From positions 9,363 to 73,362 of the forward strand of contig CAZCAI010000005.1 of the NCBI GenBank assembly GCA_964496595.1: a stretch of 64,000 nucleotides of DNA, given 5' to 3'. The DNA comes from JAAAOZ01 sp964496595 (GTDB lineage: Bacteria > Chloroflexota > Anaerolineae > B4-G1 > SLSP01). Below the pieces are notes generated by a model that was not told the origin of the DNA, did not search any database, and saw only the letters and a list, made by a program, of their open reading frames with translations. Position 1 is the stretch's first letter, and every line of letters begins with the position of its first letter. Both the position numbers and the translations under genes were made by a program. Shown here one piece after another: positions 19,121 to 28,240 of the stretch.

Positions 19121-20935
19121 TTATTGCGTCGGTTCAATAGCGGAAGAGCGGCTCAAATAGACCTCCACCTCTTCCAGATCTAAGGATCTGCGTACTTCTG
19201 ATACTGCGGTGCGGAGAATCCGTTCCATATCTAAGGTCTCCCGCATCCTGGCGGTCACCTCACTGACCAGTTGTTCGCGGGCGGCGCGGCGTTGGGTGTC
19301 TTCGTAGAGACGCGCGCTTTCTAAGGCCATCCCCAGCCGCTCCGAAAGCTCCCGCAGCACTTCGATTTCCGTCTCCGTCCACCCGGGGGTATGTCCGGGT
19401 TTATAGGTATCTACAACGCCAATCACCCGATCCCGGACTTTGATCGGGAGCACCAGGAGGTGATCCTTCTCCGCGTCACCGGGAATATGCACCAATTGTT
19501 TCTCCCGCAGGGCCTGCTCGATTTCCGGCGTGAGGCGCGCATCCAACGGCGATATTTCTTGCTCCCGGCTGCGAAAGCCCGTGAATCCGACGTTCCGTAA
19601 CATTTCTCCCCAGGCGCGACCACTGATTTCACCATAAGCGTGTTGGGCCATCTCTAAAGCCTCTTGAGTTTCAGCGAACAACTTCACGCTTTCCAACGCT
19701 ACGGCCAATTGATCCGCCAGGCTCTGCAAGACCGTCACATCCTGCCGATTGAAAGCGGCGGGGGATGCATTGAAGGATGCATTATGGAGGTCGAGGACGC
19801 CCAACACATTCGCCTCCACGACAATCGGCAACACGAGCCGCGAGTGAGTCGCTGGAGCCGCCGCATCGTCCATCTCCGCAACCAGACGCGCCTCTCCAGC
19901 AACGGCTGTGGTGGCGATCACATCGTCGGCCCGAAGCGACACCTCGCGTCCCACGAGCGGATCCTTGCCGGATGAGCTATAGCTCCCTCGCAAGACCAGA
20001 TGGGCTTGCGCCTCATCCACCAGGAACAGCCCAACGTAGTCTAATCCCAGCCGTTCGCCGATCAGCTTCGGGACGGTAACGCACAGGGCTTCCTGTTCAT
20101 GGATGGTGGTGGCGACACGCCCAAGTTCGGTGATGGCGCGCAACTGGCTGGTGCGAAGTTCTAATTGATTCGTGCGGGCTTCCAGTCGGGCGCTCTCCGC
20201 CTGCAATGCGCGGTTGCTCTCAGCCAGCGCGATTTCGTTCTCGTGTAAACGGGTCACGCTCCTATCGAGGGCGTTCACGGCCGAGCGCGAGAGCGACGCC
20301 GTCAAGAATAATACCAGATTGATCACCATCCAATCAGCCACTCTGACATTGGCGGCGGGTGTGATATTCAGGAAACCTGTAATTTCCGCAACGTACATAG
20401 CGGTCAGGGCTATCATGCTCAAGGCGCCATAGATCCATACGCCGCGCCCTCCCAACAACAAACTGGCAAAGGTGACGACCAGGAAATATCCCACCACACT
20501 GGAGTCGCGCACGCCCTGGCCCATCAGTACCAACACGGTGACGCTTGTCCACAACACCGTCGCCAGCACATAGCTGACACCTCGCAAGCGCCCCTGTCGC
20601 ACCAGGCGGCGGAACCAGAGGAACAATCCGGTCAACAACACACCGAAGATAGCGTTGAAAATCCATTCTTCCGGTTCCAACGGCAGCACGATGGCCGTTC
20701 CTAGAATCGTGGCGGCCAGCAGTAGCAGCAACAATCCATTGAGCAACGCGGCGGANNNNNNNNNNNNNNNNNNNNNNNNNNNNNNNNNNNNNNNNNNNNN
20801 NNNNNNNNNNNNNNNNNNNNNNNNNNNNNNNNNNNNNNNNNNNNNNNNNNNNNNNGCGAACTCGTAGTGTTCCTGGAACCAGTGCCGCACCCGGCTATTC
20901 ATCACAGATTGCTCGGTAGATGTCATTTTCATCAT
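19121..20935 (-). CDS. R8: multi-TM tandem-GAF receptor interrupted by assembly gap
   Basis: Reading frame of 604 codons including 34 unknown ones from the 100-N gap (20756-20855). The N-terminal part (HWFQEHYEF) and the part after the gap (SAALLNGLL) match the motif region of R2 and R6, where only 7-8 residues separate the corresponding positions. The true gap is therefore probably some 20-25 bases. Five or six TM helices follow, with the LLLGGRG turn shared with R6. GAF1 is intermediate in class (LGLDYVGLFLVDE, then SYSSSGKDPL, and the usual DNPDLP stretch is missing). GAF2 and the common C-terminal module (SEVTARMRETLDMERIL) complete it. Stop 19 bp before S3. Confidence 0.8.
   Translation of the reverse strand: MMKMTSTEQSVMNSRVRHWFQEHYEFXXXXXXXXXXXXXXXXXXXXXXXXXXXXXXXXXXSAALLNGLLLLLLAATILGTAIVLPLEPEEWIFNAIFGVLLTGLFLWFRRLVRQGRLRGVSYVLATVLWTSVTVLVLMGQGVRDSSVVGYFLVVTFASLLLGGRGVWIYGALSMIALTAMYVAEITGFLNITPAANVRVADWMVINLVLFLTASLSRSAVNALDRSVTRLHENEIALAESNRALQAESARLEARTNQLELRTSQLRAITELGRVATTIHEQEALCVTVPKLIGERLGLDYVGLFLVDEAQAHLVLRGSYSSSGKDPLVGREVSLRADDVIATTAVAGEARLVAEMDDAAAPATHSRLVLPIVVEANVLGVLDLHNASFNASPAAFNRQDVTVLQSLADQLAVALESVKLFAETQEALEMAQHAYGEISGRAWGEMLRNVGFTGFRSREQEISPLDARLTPEIEQALREKQLVHIPGDAEKDHLLVLPIKVRDRVIGVVDTYKPGHTPGWTETEIEVLRELSERLGMALESARLYEDTQRRAAREQLVSEVTARMRETLDMERILRTAVSEVRRSLDLEEVEVYLSRSSAIEPTQ
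20756..20855. other. Assembly gap (100 N) inside R8
   Basis: Exactly 100 unknown bases, the usual placeholder for a scaffold gap of unknown size. It falls in the conserved juxtamembrane motif before the first TM helix of R8. The flanking reading frame is kept across it by chance or because the real length also leaves remainder 1 when divided by 3. Confidence 0.98.
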
Positions 20936-20945
20936 ATCATCCGCC

Positions 20946-21584
20946 TCACGATGCTGGAACGCGCTTGCGGAACACGAGCATTGCCAGGCCGGGAACTAAG
21001 ACAGCGCCGGCGAACGCCAACAGAAACGACCCCTCGGTGGCCGAAAAGGCGCCCACCGCCGCGTAGACCAGCGAAATCCCCAGGCTGGCCAAGCCCGACA
21101 GCAGCATAAAACGCGGCATGGACATGCGCCCGATCCCCGCAAAGAGCATCGAGGCTTCGGCGAGCACCGGCACCGGCCGCGCCACGATGATCGCCCAATC
21201 GCCGAACTGTTGGCTGAGTTGCTCCAAACGCTCCAATTCAGGCTTGCCAACTAGCTTGTGAGCAAACGGGCGCCCGAGTCGCGCTCCCATTGTGAAGCCC
21301 AGCGCGTTGCTGATGATCATCCCCACAAGCGAGGTCAACATCCCCGGCATAAAGCCCAACAGAAATCCGCAAGCCGTGCTGACTAAACTGGAAGGCACCG
21401 GTAAGAGGACGTCCAATGACAGCAAGCCACCGAGCACCACCATCACCCACCCGGCATTGTCCTCAGTCGACTCGATAAAATGATGCGTCCACACTTCAAT
21501 TTGTTCTCCCCAAATAACAAACGGGACCAGAATCAAGGCCAGAATCACCATAACCAACGCTACCCAACGCAAACTAACACTCAT
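20946..21584 (-). CDS. DedA/VTT-domain (SNARE-associated) membrane protein
   Basis: 212 residues from ATG 21584, chosen for its GGAGGAG site six bases upstream; an in-frame start at 21632 adds 16 residues that partly repeat the MSVSLRW start. Hydrophobic throughout, with about five or six TM or re-entrant segments. It shows the VTT/DedA pattern: PVPSSLVSTACGFLLG early, ISNALGFTMGARLGRPF in the middle, then a central helix with the basic signature (WAIIVARPVPVLAEASMLFAG) and a glycine-rich end. DedA proteins act in membrane lipid and proton-linked transport or flipping; the substrate here is unknown. It is the only gene of the cluster that is neither a receptor nor a binding protein, placed 10 bp before R8 and 91 bp after R9. 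Confidence 0.85.
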   Translation of the reverse strand: MSVSLRWVALVMVILALILVPFVIWGEQIEVWTHHFIESTEDNAGWVMVVLGGLLSLDVLLPVPSSLVSTACGFLLGFMPGMLTSLVGMIISNALGFTMGARLGRPFAHKLVGKPELERLEQLSQQFGDWAIIVARPVPVLAEASMLFAGIGRMSMPRFMLLSGLASLGISLVYAAVGAFSATEGSFLLAFAGAVLVPGLAMLVFRKRVPAS

Positions 21585-21675
21585 AAAATCTCCTCCTCTC
21601 CACATTTCCACTCTCCACAGTGAGACACTCAAAGAATCACAGCGAGGGGCGACCTCTCGCTTGACGCTTCACATC

Positions 21676-23556
21676 TCACTCGTCCAACTGCACCAGGCGC
21701 ACGGAAACTTCGGGCAATTCCAACGCCTGGCGCATCTCATCGGCGGCAATTTTTAATACGGTCTCCATATCCAGAGTCTCGCGTATTTTGGCCGTCACCT
21801 CGCCGACCAGTTGCTCGCGGGCGGCGCGGCGCTGCGTGTCCTCGTAGAGGCGGGCGCTTTCCAAGGCGGTGCTCAATCGATCCGCCAGCGTCTCGAGCAG
21901 GCCGATCTCCTCATCGAGCCAATCCTCTTCTTCCTTGCGGAAACGCAAGACCCCCACAGTCTGGCCGTGAATTTGAATGGGCACCGCGACCACCTTCTCC
22001 GCTGGCGCCGCCACCTTCACGATGTTCCCCGATGCGATGGCCTGCCGCATCTCTGGTCGCCATGCATCTTCGGCGGGGTTCAGGCCGAATTGGTCACAGC
22101 GATAGCCCTGTGTCCGCCGGGCCTGGGACAACTGCCACCACGCTTTGCGGCCTGCTTCGCCGTAGGCACGTCGCTGCGCTTCCAGGGCCGCTTGCGAGGC
22201 CTGGTAAAGCTGCGCATTATCCAGCGCTACCGCCACCTGATCGGCCATCGTTTGCAAGACGGTGATCAGGGTCTCATCGAAGGCCTCGGGCTGATCGCTC
22301 GCCACCGATAGCGCGCCGATCACCTCACCACGCGAGCGCAGCGGCAACGCGGCCTCGGAGCGGGTCTCCGCCAATTCATCAAGGGTCACGCGCACTTCAT
22401 CTCTCTCGGCGAAGTCGGCGATGCGCGCTTGAGCGTGCTGGATGGCCCATCCAATCATGCCCTCGCTCACCCGGAGGCGAAATTCTCGGGCCATCAGCGC
22501 GCGCCCGGCCTCACCGCTGGCGGCCCGTGGCTCGACCCATTCACCGTTTTCATCGACGAGAAATAATCCTACATAATAGAGATCAAACTGCTCACGGATC
22601 AGATCCACCACGGTATCCATCAATTCATTGGCGTCCAGGATGGACGCAGCCGCCCGTCCGATTTCCGCTGAGGTCTCCAAATACCGCGAGCGCTGGGCCA
22701 GATCGTCGGTCCGCGCCTGGACGCGATCCTCAAGCTCGCGGATCAACCCTCGAAGTTGCTTCGCCATCTGCGCGAAAGCACGGGCCAGGATGCCAAGCTC
22801 ATCATTTCGTCGAAGGGCGGGAATGGATTGAGTCCTATCGCCGGCAGCGAGGGCGGACGCTGCTGAGGTAAGTTGTGCGATGGGTGTCGCGATACGACGT
22901 CCGATGATCCAACCCAACAGTAGTGCAACGGGTAAAGCAAATCCCAAGACAATCAATGCCCGGAACAGAAGTTGACGCTCATAAGCCCTGACCTGATCCG
23001 CGTTGATGTCGATGCCCAACACCGCGACCCGTTCGCCTTCGGCATTACGGATGGGCGCATAGCCTGTGAGCCAGGTGCCCCACTTATCTGTGTAGAACGA
23101 TTCCTCGACGATGGGCCGGTCGAGGGTCGCGATGTTGGTGCGCAATAGCTCGCTGGCATCGTCGTAGATATCACCCAGATGGGAGATTTCATCGGGATCT
23201 TCTTCGGCATCGACCACAAACCATATATCCCCCTCCACATTGACGCGCACGGTGTAGACGTAATAGAGATCACTGTCGATGTCCCGAATCTCCTGAAGAG
23301 TGCGCTTGATCTGGCGGTAGGCCTCATTACCCTCCTGTTCGGGATCGGTGAGAGTCGTGTGAAGATCGCCGTCAATGCGCTGCGCGGCAATCGCGACGAT
23401 GTCGTGCAGGCGCCGCCGTACACTTTGGCGGATGCGGTCGCGCGCGCCAAAGTACAAGGCGGATAGCGCCCCTGCCACGACGACCACCGTCAAAGCTGCG
23501 AAAATAATACCCACTTTGGTCTGGAGTTTTGTGTATCTACGCCGTTCTTCGTCCAT
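21676..23556 (-). CDS. R9: Cache, HAMP, tandem-GAF receptor
   Basis: 626 residues from ATG 23556 with GAGGA five to six bases upstream. A start at 23604 would overlap the R10 stop (ATGA) but has almost no ribosome site. TM1 is at about 12-32. The extracytoplasmic domain (about 35-175) has a Cache-like end: YTDKWGTWLTGYAPIRNAEG, then AVLGIDINADQV. TM2, HAMP (GRRIATPIAQLTSAASAL), a coiled coil, DLYY-class GAF1 (RAASGEAGRALM, MIGWAIQHAQARIADF), linker RRAYGEAGRKAWW, GAF2 and the common C-terminal module follow. It comes after R10 and before the DedA gene and has neither an SBP nor a six-TM partner of its own. Confidence 0.87.
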   Translation of the reverse strand: MDEERRRYTKLQTKVGIIFAALTVVVVAGALSALYFGARDRIRQSVRRRLHDIVAIAAQRIDGDLHTTLTDPEQEGNEAYRQIKRTLQEIRDIDSDLYYVYTVRVNVEGDIWFVVDAEEDPDEISHLGDIYDDASELLRTNIATLDRPIVEESFYTDKWGTWLTGYAPIRNAEGERVAVLGIDINADQVRAYERQLLFRALIVLGFALPVALLLGWIIGRRIATPIAQLTSAASALAAGDRTQSIPALRRNDELGILARAFAQMAKQLRGLIRELEDRVQARTDDLAQRSRYLETSAEIGRAAASILDANELMDTVVDLIREQFDLYYVGLFLVDENGEWVEPRAASGEAGRALMAREFRLRVSEGMIGWAIQHAQARIADFAERDEVRVTLDELAETRSEAALPLRSRGEVIGALSVASDQPEAFDETLITVLQTMADQVAVALDNAQLYQASQAALEAQRRAYGEAGRKAWWQLSQARRTQGYRCDQFGLNPAEDAWRPEMRQAIASGNIVKVAAPAEKVVAVPIQIHGQTVGVLRFRKEEEDWLDEEIGLLETLADRLSTALESARLYEDTQRRAAREQLVGEVTAKIRETLDMETVLKIAADEMRQALELPEVSVRLVQLDE

Positions 23557-23600
23557 AATATCCTCGTTGCTACTTTTGTTCCGTAGCGCCCGCGTCCAAT

Positions 23601-25445
23601 TCATGTCTCAACTTCGCCGGGTTCCAATCGGATCTCCACCTCGGCGATGTTGAGCGCTTCGCGCATCTGGCTCACGGCAGCTTGCATCACGCTATCCATA
23701 TCCAAGGATTCGCGCATTTTGGTCGTCACCTCACTGACCACGCGCTCGCGGGCGGCGCGGCGCTGGGTGTCCTCGTAGAGGCGCGCGCTTTCCAGCGCCA
23801 CGCCCAGTTGCTCGACCAGGTTGGACATCAACGCCAACTCTCTATCATCCCACTTTCCCTCATCTGCCTGTTTGCGCAGGTATACGACGCCGATGCTCTC
23901 ATCCCGCGCCCGGATCGGCAGCGCCAGGGTCGTCTCATCCGCCTGCACGGCCTCACTGGCGCGTTGCGCAGCGACCATATCCGCACGCCATGCACCCGCC
24001 GTCGGAACAAGGCCGATATCCGATTCGCAGATATAACCTTGCTGCCGTCGCGAAAATTCGGCCCAAGCAGCGCGTGTAACTTCGCCATAAGCCCGGCGCT
24101 CGGCCTCCAGCGCGGCTTCAGTCGCTGCAAACAGCCGGGTATTACGAATGGTCACCGCCAGTTGATCGGCCACAATCTGAAGAATGGAGAGCGCGGCTTC
24201 GTCAAAGGCCTGCGGCTCGCTATCCTGCACGGTGAGTGCCCCCAAGACACTGCCGCGCGCCCGCAGGGGAATCGCTGCCTCGGAGCGTGTCTCCGGCAAC
24301 TCGGCGGTCGCCAAGCGCACCGCGTCGCCCCCCACATCCTCCGCCACGCGAGCTTGAGCGTTCTCCACGCTCCAACCGATCATGCCCTCGCCCACACGGA
24401 TGCGATGACCGCGCGCCAGCATCTTTTTGCCCGCTTCTCCGGTCCCGGCTCGTAACACCGCCCATTCCCCGGCCTCGTCCATCAGGAACAACCCCACATA
24501 ATATAGATCAAAGTGTTCGCGGATCAGTTCGACCGAGCGTCGAAACAACTCATCCAAGTCCAAAATTTCGTTGGTTGCCTGTCCCACCTCAGCCGCTGCG
24601 CGCAGATATTTCGAGCGGCGTTCCAAGTCACGGGTTCGCTCCATCACGCGCCGCTCCAAATCAAGGTAAGATTGGGAAATTTGCGTGGACATGCGATTAA
24701 AGGTCTCCGCGAGGACGCTTAACTCATCCGCGCCGGTAACGGGAATCGCCACATCCATTTGCCCCCGACTGAATGCCTCAGCGCCTGCGCGCAATTTAGC
24801 CACGGGGTCTGTGATGCTCCGTTGCACAAGCCATCCCGTTACGATGCCGATCACCACAGCGACGATATAGCTCAGTACGACCCAATTCAGGCGCTGCTCA
24901 GCTTGCCTGCGGAACACAGCGGAGACTTCCGCCTGGCGCTGCTGATTACGTTCGACCAGCACTTCAATCAGTGATCCGATATCCTGCCCCAAGCGCTGCG
25001 CTTCGAACTCCAGCCGCGCTGCTCGCGCGTCCTCTTCCGCTGTACGCGCAGCCAAAATCTCATTGATGAACGTTTCATACTCCACAAGGGCTTCCTGAAC
25101 TCTCGCCAGATCCTGCTGCATTTCAGGCTCTACCAGCAAAGATGCTGTTTCTTCAAGCAGAGCTTGGGCCTGAGTTATATGATCCAGGGCCTCGTAGGGA
25201 GCTACTACTAAGTCCTGCGTGTAACGCAGCAGATCCACACGAGAAAGTTGTATCCGCACGGAAGCGCTGAGCAGCAAGCGATCCGCGCGCGCTCTCACGT
25301 CCAATAACTGTTCGATGGTGCTGTCCATCGTATTCCGCTGCAAGATCAACACCGGAATAGAGAGGAGCAAAAACACAACTAACAGCATCAGGCCGCCGAA
25401 GATCCGCTGCCGGACGGAAAACCTGCGAAGGAATCGTTGCATCAT
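23601..25445 (-). CDS. R10: four-helix-bundle, HAMP, tandem-GAF receptor
   Basis: 614 residues; two adjacent ATG codons at 25445 and 25442, with AAGGTGG just upstream and overlapping the stop codon of S4 (gap 9 bp). TM1 is at about 15-35. The extracytoplasmic part (36-185) is purely helical, with heptad-like Leu/Ala/Glu spacing as in 4HB_MCP or CHASE3 sensor modules. TM2 is at about 190-210, HAMP at 211-263 (RSITDPVAKLRAGAEAFSRG), then a coiled coil, DLYY-class GAF1 (RAGTGEAGKKML, GMIGWSVENAQARVAEDVG), linker RRAYGEVTRAAW, GAF2 and the common C-terminal module. A 4HB bundle is what E. coli Tar uses to contact maltose-binding protein, which suits a partner for S4 (inference by analogy). Confidence 0.88.
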   Translation of the reverse strand: MMQRFLRRFSVRQRIFGGLMLLVVFLLLSIPVLILQRNTMDSTIEQLLDVRARADRLLLSASVRIQLSRVDLLRYTQDLVVAPYEALDHITQAQALLEETASLLVEPEMQQDLARVQEALVEYETFINEILAARTAEEDARAARLEFEAQRLGQDIGSLIEVLVERNQQRQAEVSAVFRRQAEQRLNWVVLSYIVAVVIGIVTGWLVQRSITDPVAKLRAGAEAFSRGQMDVAIPVTGADELSVLAETFNRMSTQISQSYLDLERRVMERTRDLERRSKYLRAAAEVGQATNEILDLDELFRRSVELIREHFDLYYVGLFLMDEAGEWAVLRAGTGEAGKKMLARGHRIRVGEGMIGWSVENAQARVAEDVGGDAVRLATAELPETRSEAAIPLRARGSVLGALTVQDSEPQAFDEAALSILQIVADQLAVTIRNTRLFAATEAALEAERRAYGEVTRAAWAEFSRRQQGYICESDIGLVPTAGAWRADMVAAQRASEAVQADETTLALPIRARDESIGVVYLRKQADEGKWDDRELALMSNLVEQLGVALESARLYEDTQRRAARERVVSEVTTKMRESLDMDSVMQAAVSQMREALNIAEVEIRLEPGEVET

Positions 25446-25454
25446 TCAACCACC

Positions 25455-26465
25455 TTACTCTTGAGCAGTCGCCTGCTCCCATATAGCACTATCATAGATA
25501 TCCTCTGGTTGTAAATCATTCTCTAAAACGCCGCCCGCAGAGAGGGTCCCGATGAGCCGCACAACGTCACTGCGCTCTGTGTACCCAATCGGGCGCACCG
25601 AGCGCGCCACCAGTTTAGCAACCTCTTTCATCATAGCGAGTTGATGCCTGTATTCCAACAGGCCGCTCTGATCAAAATCGATGACAATCTCCGCCGCTTC
25701 TGGCGGGTTCCTGATCGCATACTCCCAACCGCGTAGCGAGGCCCGCAACATCCGCACACAGAGATCGGGATCGTTCTCCAGCAGGTCCCGTGAGGTAAAC
25801 AGTAGATCCCCAGGGAAATCCAGATTGTAATCCGCATAGTCGATGATGTTAAGCTCATCCTCAGAGATGCCGCTCCTTAGCACGACAAGGTATTCATTGT
25901 AAATCATCGCCGATGCAACATCAAGGTCACCTTCCAGGAAAGGATCCATGCTGAAGCCCTGGGAGACCAGTTCGAAGGAATGGGGATCAATCCCCTCCTG
26001 AGCGATGAGCGCATTGAATTGCGTCTCCCAGCCACCCAACCACACTCCCACGCGCTTGCCGACAAAATCCTCCGGCCCGCTGATTCCCGAAGATTTCTTG
26101 GACAACAGAAGTAAGCCGTTGGACTGTTGAATTTGAGCAATGCTGACCAGATCATCACCGGCATCGATAGCATCAACCAAACCGGGCAAGACGGCGGTTC
26201 CAAACTGCGCGACGCCAGAAGTCACACGATCCACCGGCAGGATGTCGGGGCCGCCGGATTTAATGGTCAAATCAATATTTTCCTCGGCATACCAGCCTTT
26301 CGAGAGCGCGACGTAATAACCGGCGAATTGCGTCTGCGGAACCCACTGCAATTGCAAGGTCACCTTATCCATTTGCGGTTCGGGTTCGAACGCGGAGCCG
26401 TTACAAGCTACTAACACCAAACAGATCAAGATCCCCACGCACGCCTTGATCACTTGCTTGTTCAT
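25455..26465 (-). CDS. S4: orphan NMT1/SsuA-type binding lipoprotein
   Basis: 336 residues. The lipoprotein signal has lobe L-V-A-C with Cys21. The body is of the NMT1/THI5-like family (PF09084): VTLQLQWVPQTQFAGYYVAL, KGWYAEENIDLTIKSGG, VASGVAQFGTA-type stretch, and DFVGKRVGVWLGGWE. Family members bind thiamine precursors, sulfonates, nitrate or riboflavin-like compounds for ABC import. No importer genes are present. ATG at 26465 has GGGAG seven bases upstream. The gene is 21 bp after R11 and 9 bp before R10 (triplet R11-S4-R10), so sensing and not uptake is the more likely job here (inference). The ligand is not predictable from sequence reading alone. Confidence 0.88.
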   Translation of the reverse strand: MNKQVIKACVGILICLVLVACNGSAFEPEPQMDKVTLQLQWVPQTQFAGYYVALSKGWYAEENIDLTIKSGGPDILPVDRVTSGVAQFGTAVLPGLVDAIDAGDDLVSIAQIQQSNGLLLLSKKSSGISGPEDFVGKRVGVWLGGWETQFNALIAQEGIDPHSFELVSQGFSMDPFLEGDLDVASAMIYNEYLVVLRSGISEDELNIIDYADYNLDFPGDLLFTSRDLLENDPDLCVRMLRASLRGWEYAIRNPPEAAEIVIDFDQSGLLEYRHQLAMMKEVAKLVARSVRPIGYTERSDVVRLIGTLSAGGVLENDLQPEDIYDSAIWEQATAQE

Positions 26466-26486
26466 AATTTATCTCCCAATCTATAT

Positions 26487-28181
26487 CTATTCGTGCATTT
26501 CGTCGGATGAAAGCGGCTGCCCCATCCGAATTTCCACAGTGTCCAGGTTCAGAACGTTTTGGAATTCGCTGGCCGCCGTCCGGAGGATGCGATCAACATC
26601 CAGCGATTCGCGGAAGTGGCTGGCAATTTCGCCGGTCACCCGCTCGAACACCGCGCGGCGCTGGGTGTCCTCGTAGAGGCGCGCGCTTTCTAAGGCCTGG
26701 CTCAATTGGCTCGTCAGGGTTTCCAGCACTTCGATCTCTTCTGGAGTCCACTCGCCGTCCGCGGCAGATTTATACGCATCGATCACACCAATCTTATGTC
26801 CGCGCACTTCAACAGGAATGGCGAGGGTGTTCAATTGCCCCTCCGCATCGGCGATGGGCTGCCCCTCCCCAAGCGCCAGTTTCACGCCCTCACGTTGGCG
26901 TCCTTTGGAAGATAGGACAGACCGGGGATCATACCGTGCCCCCAACTTAGATCGCGAGCGAAGCAGCTCTTGCCACCCCACCTGACTCAATTCGCCGTAG
27001 GCGCGCCGCGCCGCCTCCAGCGCTTCCTGACTCTCCGCAAAGAGGCGCGCATTGTCTACCGCCACGGCCACCTGATCCGCCAACGTCTGCAACGCGGTTA
27101 CATCTTCCGAGGTAAACGCCTCCGGCTCGACACTTTGCACATCCAACGCCCCGATGGTCTCCCCGCGCACCCGTAAGGGCAGCGCCATCTCGGAACGGGT
27201 CTCTGGCATATCGGGATTATCGAAGTAGACCGCATCCTCGCCCACGTCCAACGCGATGCGGTGCTCGCCGTGCTCCGTGACATAACCGACGATGCCCTGC
27301 TCGCCTACGCGCAACCGATGCCCACGCGCCAGCATACGCTTCCCCCCCGCCGACGAAGCGGCCCGTAAGAGCGCATATTCGCCGGCTTCATCCACCAGAA
27401 AGATGCCGGTATGATAGAAGCCAAAACGTTCCGAGATAAGCGTGACGGTTTGCGCCAGCAATTGCTCGATATCTCGAATGCCCGCCGCCTCCCGGGCCAC
27501 CTGGGAGGCAGTCTCCAATTGCGCGCCGCGCTCCTCCAGAGCGGAGGTTCGCGCTGCCACCCGCGCTTCCAGTGCGGCCTGATTTTGCTCCAATTCTCGC
27601 GCCAATCTGCGACTCTGAGCCACATAAGTATCAAAGCGAAAGATAAAATAGCGCAAGACAACCGCCACAAAAACGCTCATACTGAGCAGATCAACCGACA
27701 GCGCGATCCAGCTAGTCAGATCGGTCGAGACGACCTCTTGGTAGTTAGCAATGTACCCAGAGGTAAAGCCGAACGACATACCGCCCATCGTCAACACGAC
27801 AAGCCCCAATGTCAAGAGGCTCGCTCGCCATCCCCAGAAAAACGCGGAGACAAAGACCATCATCAGTAAGTATATCCTACTGCTATCACCAACCCCTCGG
27901 GTAAGAAATGTGACCAACGTGATAACATAGAGCAGTATCTGAAGACTCCCCACCTGTAATCCATAAGGCGCCTGCCGCCATAGCGTTAAGAACACCATCC
28001 CCAGGTAGGCGGCTATGTAAGCCCCCACGGCCCACACTGCGCCACGGGTATAAGCAGAATAAGAACCGGCCGCAACCATCAGCAATCCGAAGATGATCAT
28101 TACCCGTAGCAGGCGTTGGATCAGTTGCTGCCGCCAGACCATGACACTTCCCAAAGTAGCGCGGGCGGTTTGATCCATCAT
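26487..28181 (-). CDS. R11: multi-TM tandem-GAF receptor
   Basis: 564 residues from ATG 28181 (GGGGGAG immediately upstream; a second ATG follows at 28178, and a weak TTG start lies nine codons further out). The N-terminal motif VWRQQLIQRLL is shared with R17 (SWRQALIDRAL), marking a second six-TM subtype distinct from R2/R6/R8. About six TM helices run to residue 190. Then come a coiled coil, FYH-class GAF1 (FGFYHTGIFL, RAASSAGG, RIALDVGEDAVYFDNPDMP), linker RRAYGELSQVGW, GAF2 and the common C-terminal module (ASHFRESLDVDRIL). It heads triplet R11-S4-R10. No output domain is seen. Confidence 0.88.
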   Translation of the reverse strand: MMDQTARATLGSVMVWRQQLIQRLLRVMIIFGLLMVAAGSYSAYTRGAVWAVGAYIAAYLGMVFLTLWRQAPYGLQVGSLQILLYVITLVTFLTRGVGDSSRIYLLMMVFVSAFFWGWRASLLTLGLVVLTMGGMSFGFTSGYIANYQEVVSTDLTSWIALSVDLLSMSVFVAVVLRYFIFRFDTYVAQSRRLARELEQNQAALEARVAARTSALEERGAQLETASQVAREAAGIRDIEQLLAQTVTLISERFGFYHTGIFLVDEAGEYALLRAASSAGGKRMLARGHRLRVGEQGIVGYVTEHGEHRIALDVGEDAVYFDNPDMPETRSEMALPLRVRGETIGALDVQSVEPEAFTSEDVTALQTLADQVAVAVDNARLFAESQEALEAARRAYGELSQVGWQELLRSRSKLGARYDPRSVLSSKGRQREGVKLALGEGQPIADAEGQLNTLAIPVEVRGHKIGVIDAYKSAADGEWTPEEIEVLETLTSQLSQALESARLYEDTQRRAVFERVTGEIASHFRESLDVDRILRTAASEFQNVLNLDTVEIRMGQPLSSDEMHE

Positions 28182-28240
28182 GGCTCCCCCATTCTTATCC
28201 ATGTTCAAGCCCCCCGCTGCTCAACTGCTCCTTAGAGGCG

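Noticed and set aside
2228..26465. The four binding proteins as parts of ABC importers
   Set aside because: No permease or ATPase frame exists anywhere in the minus-strand cluster.
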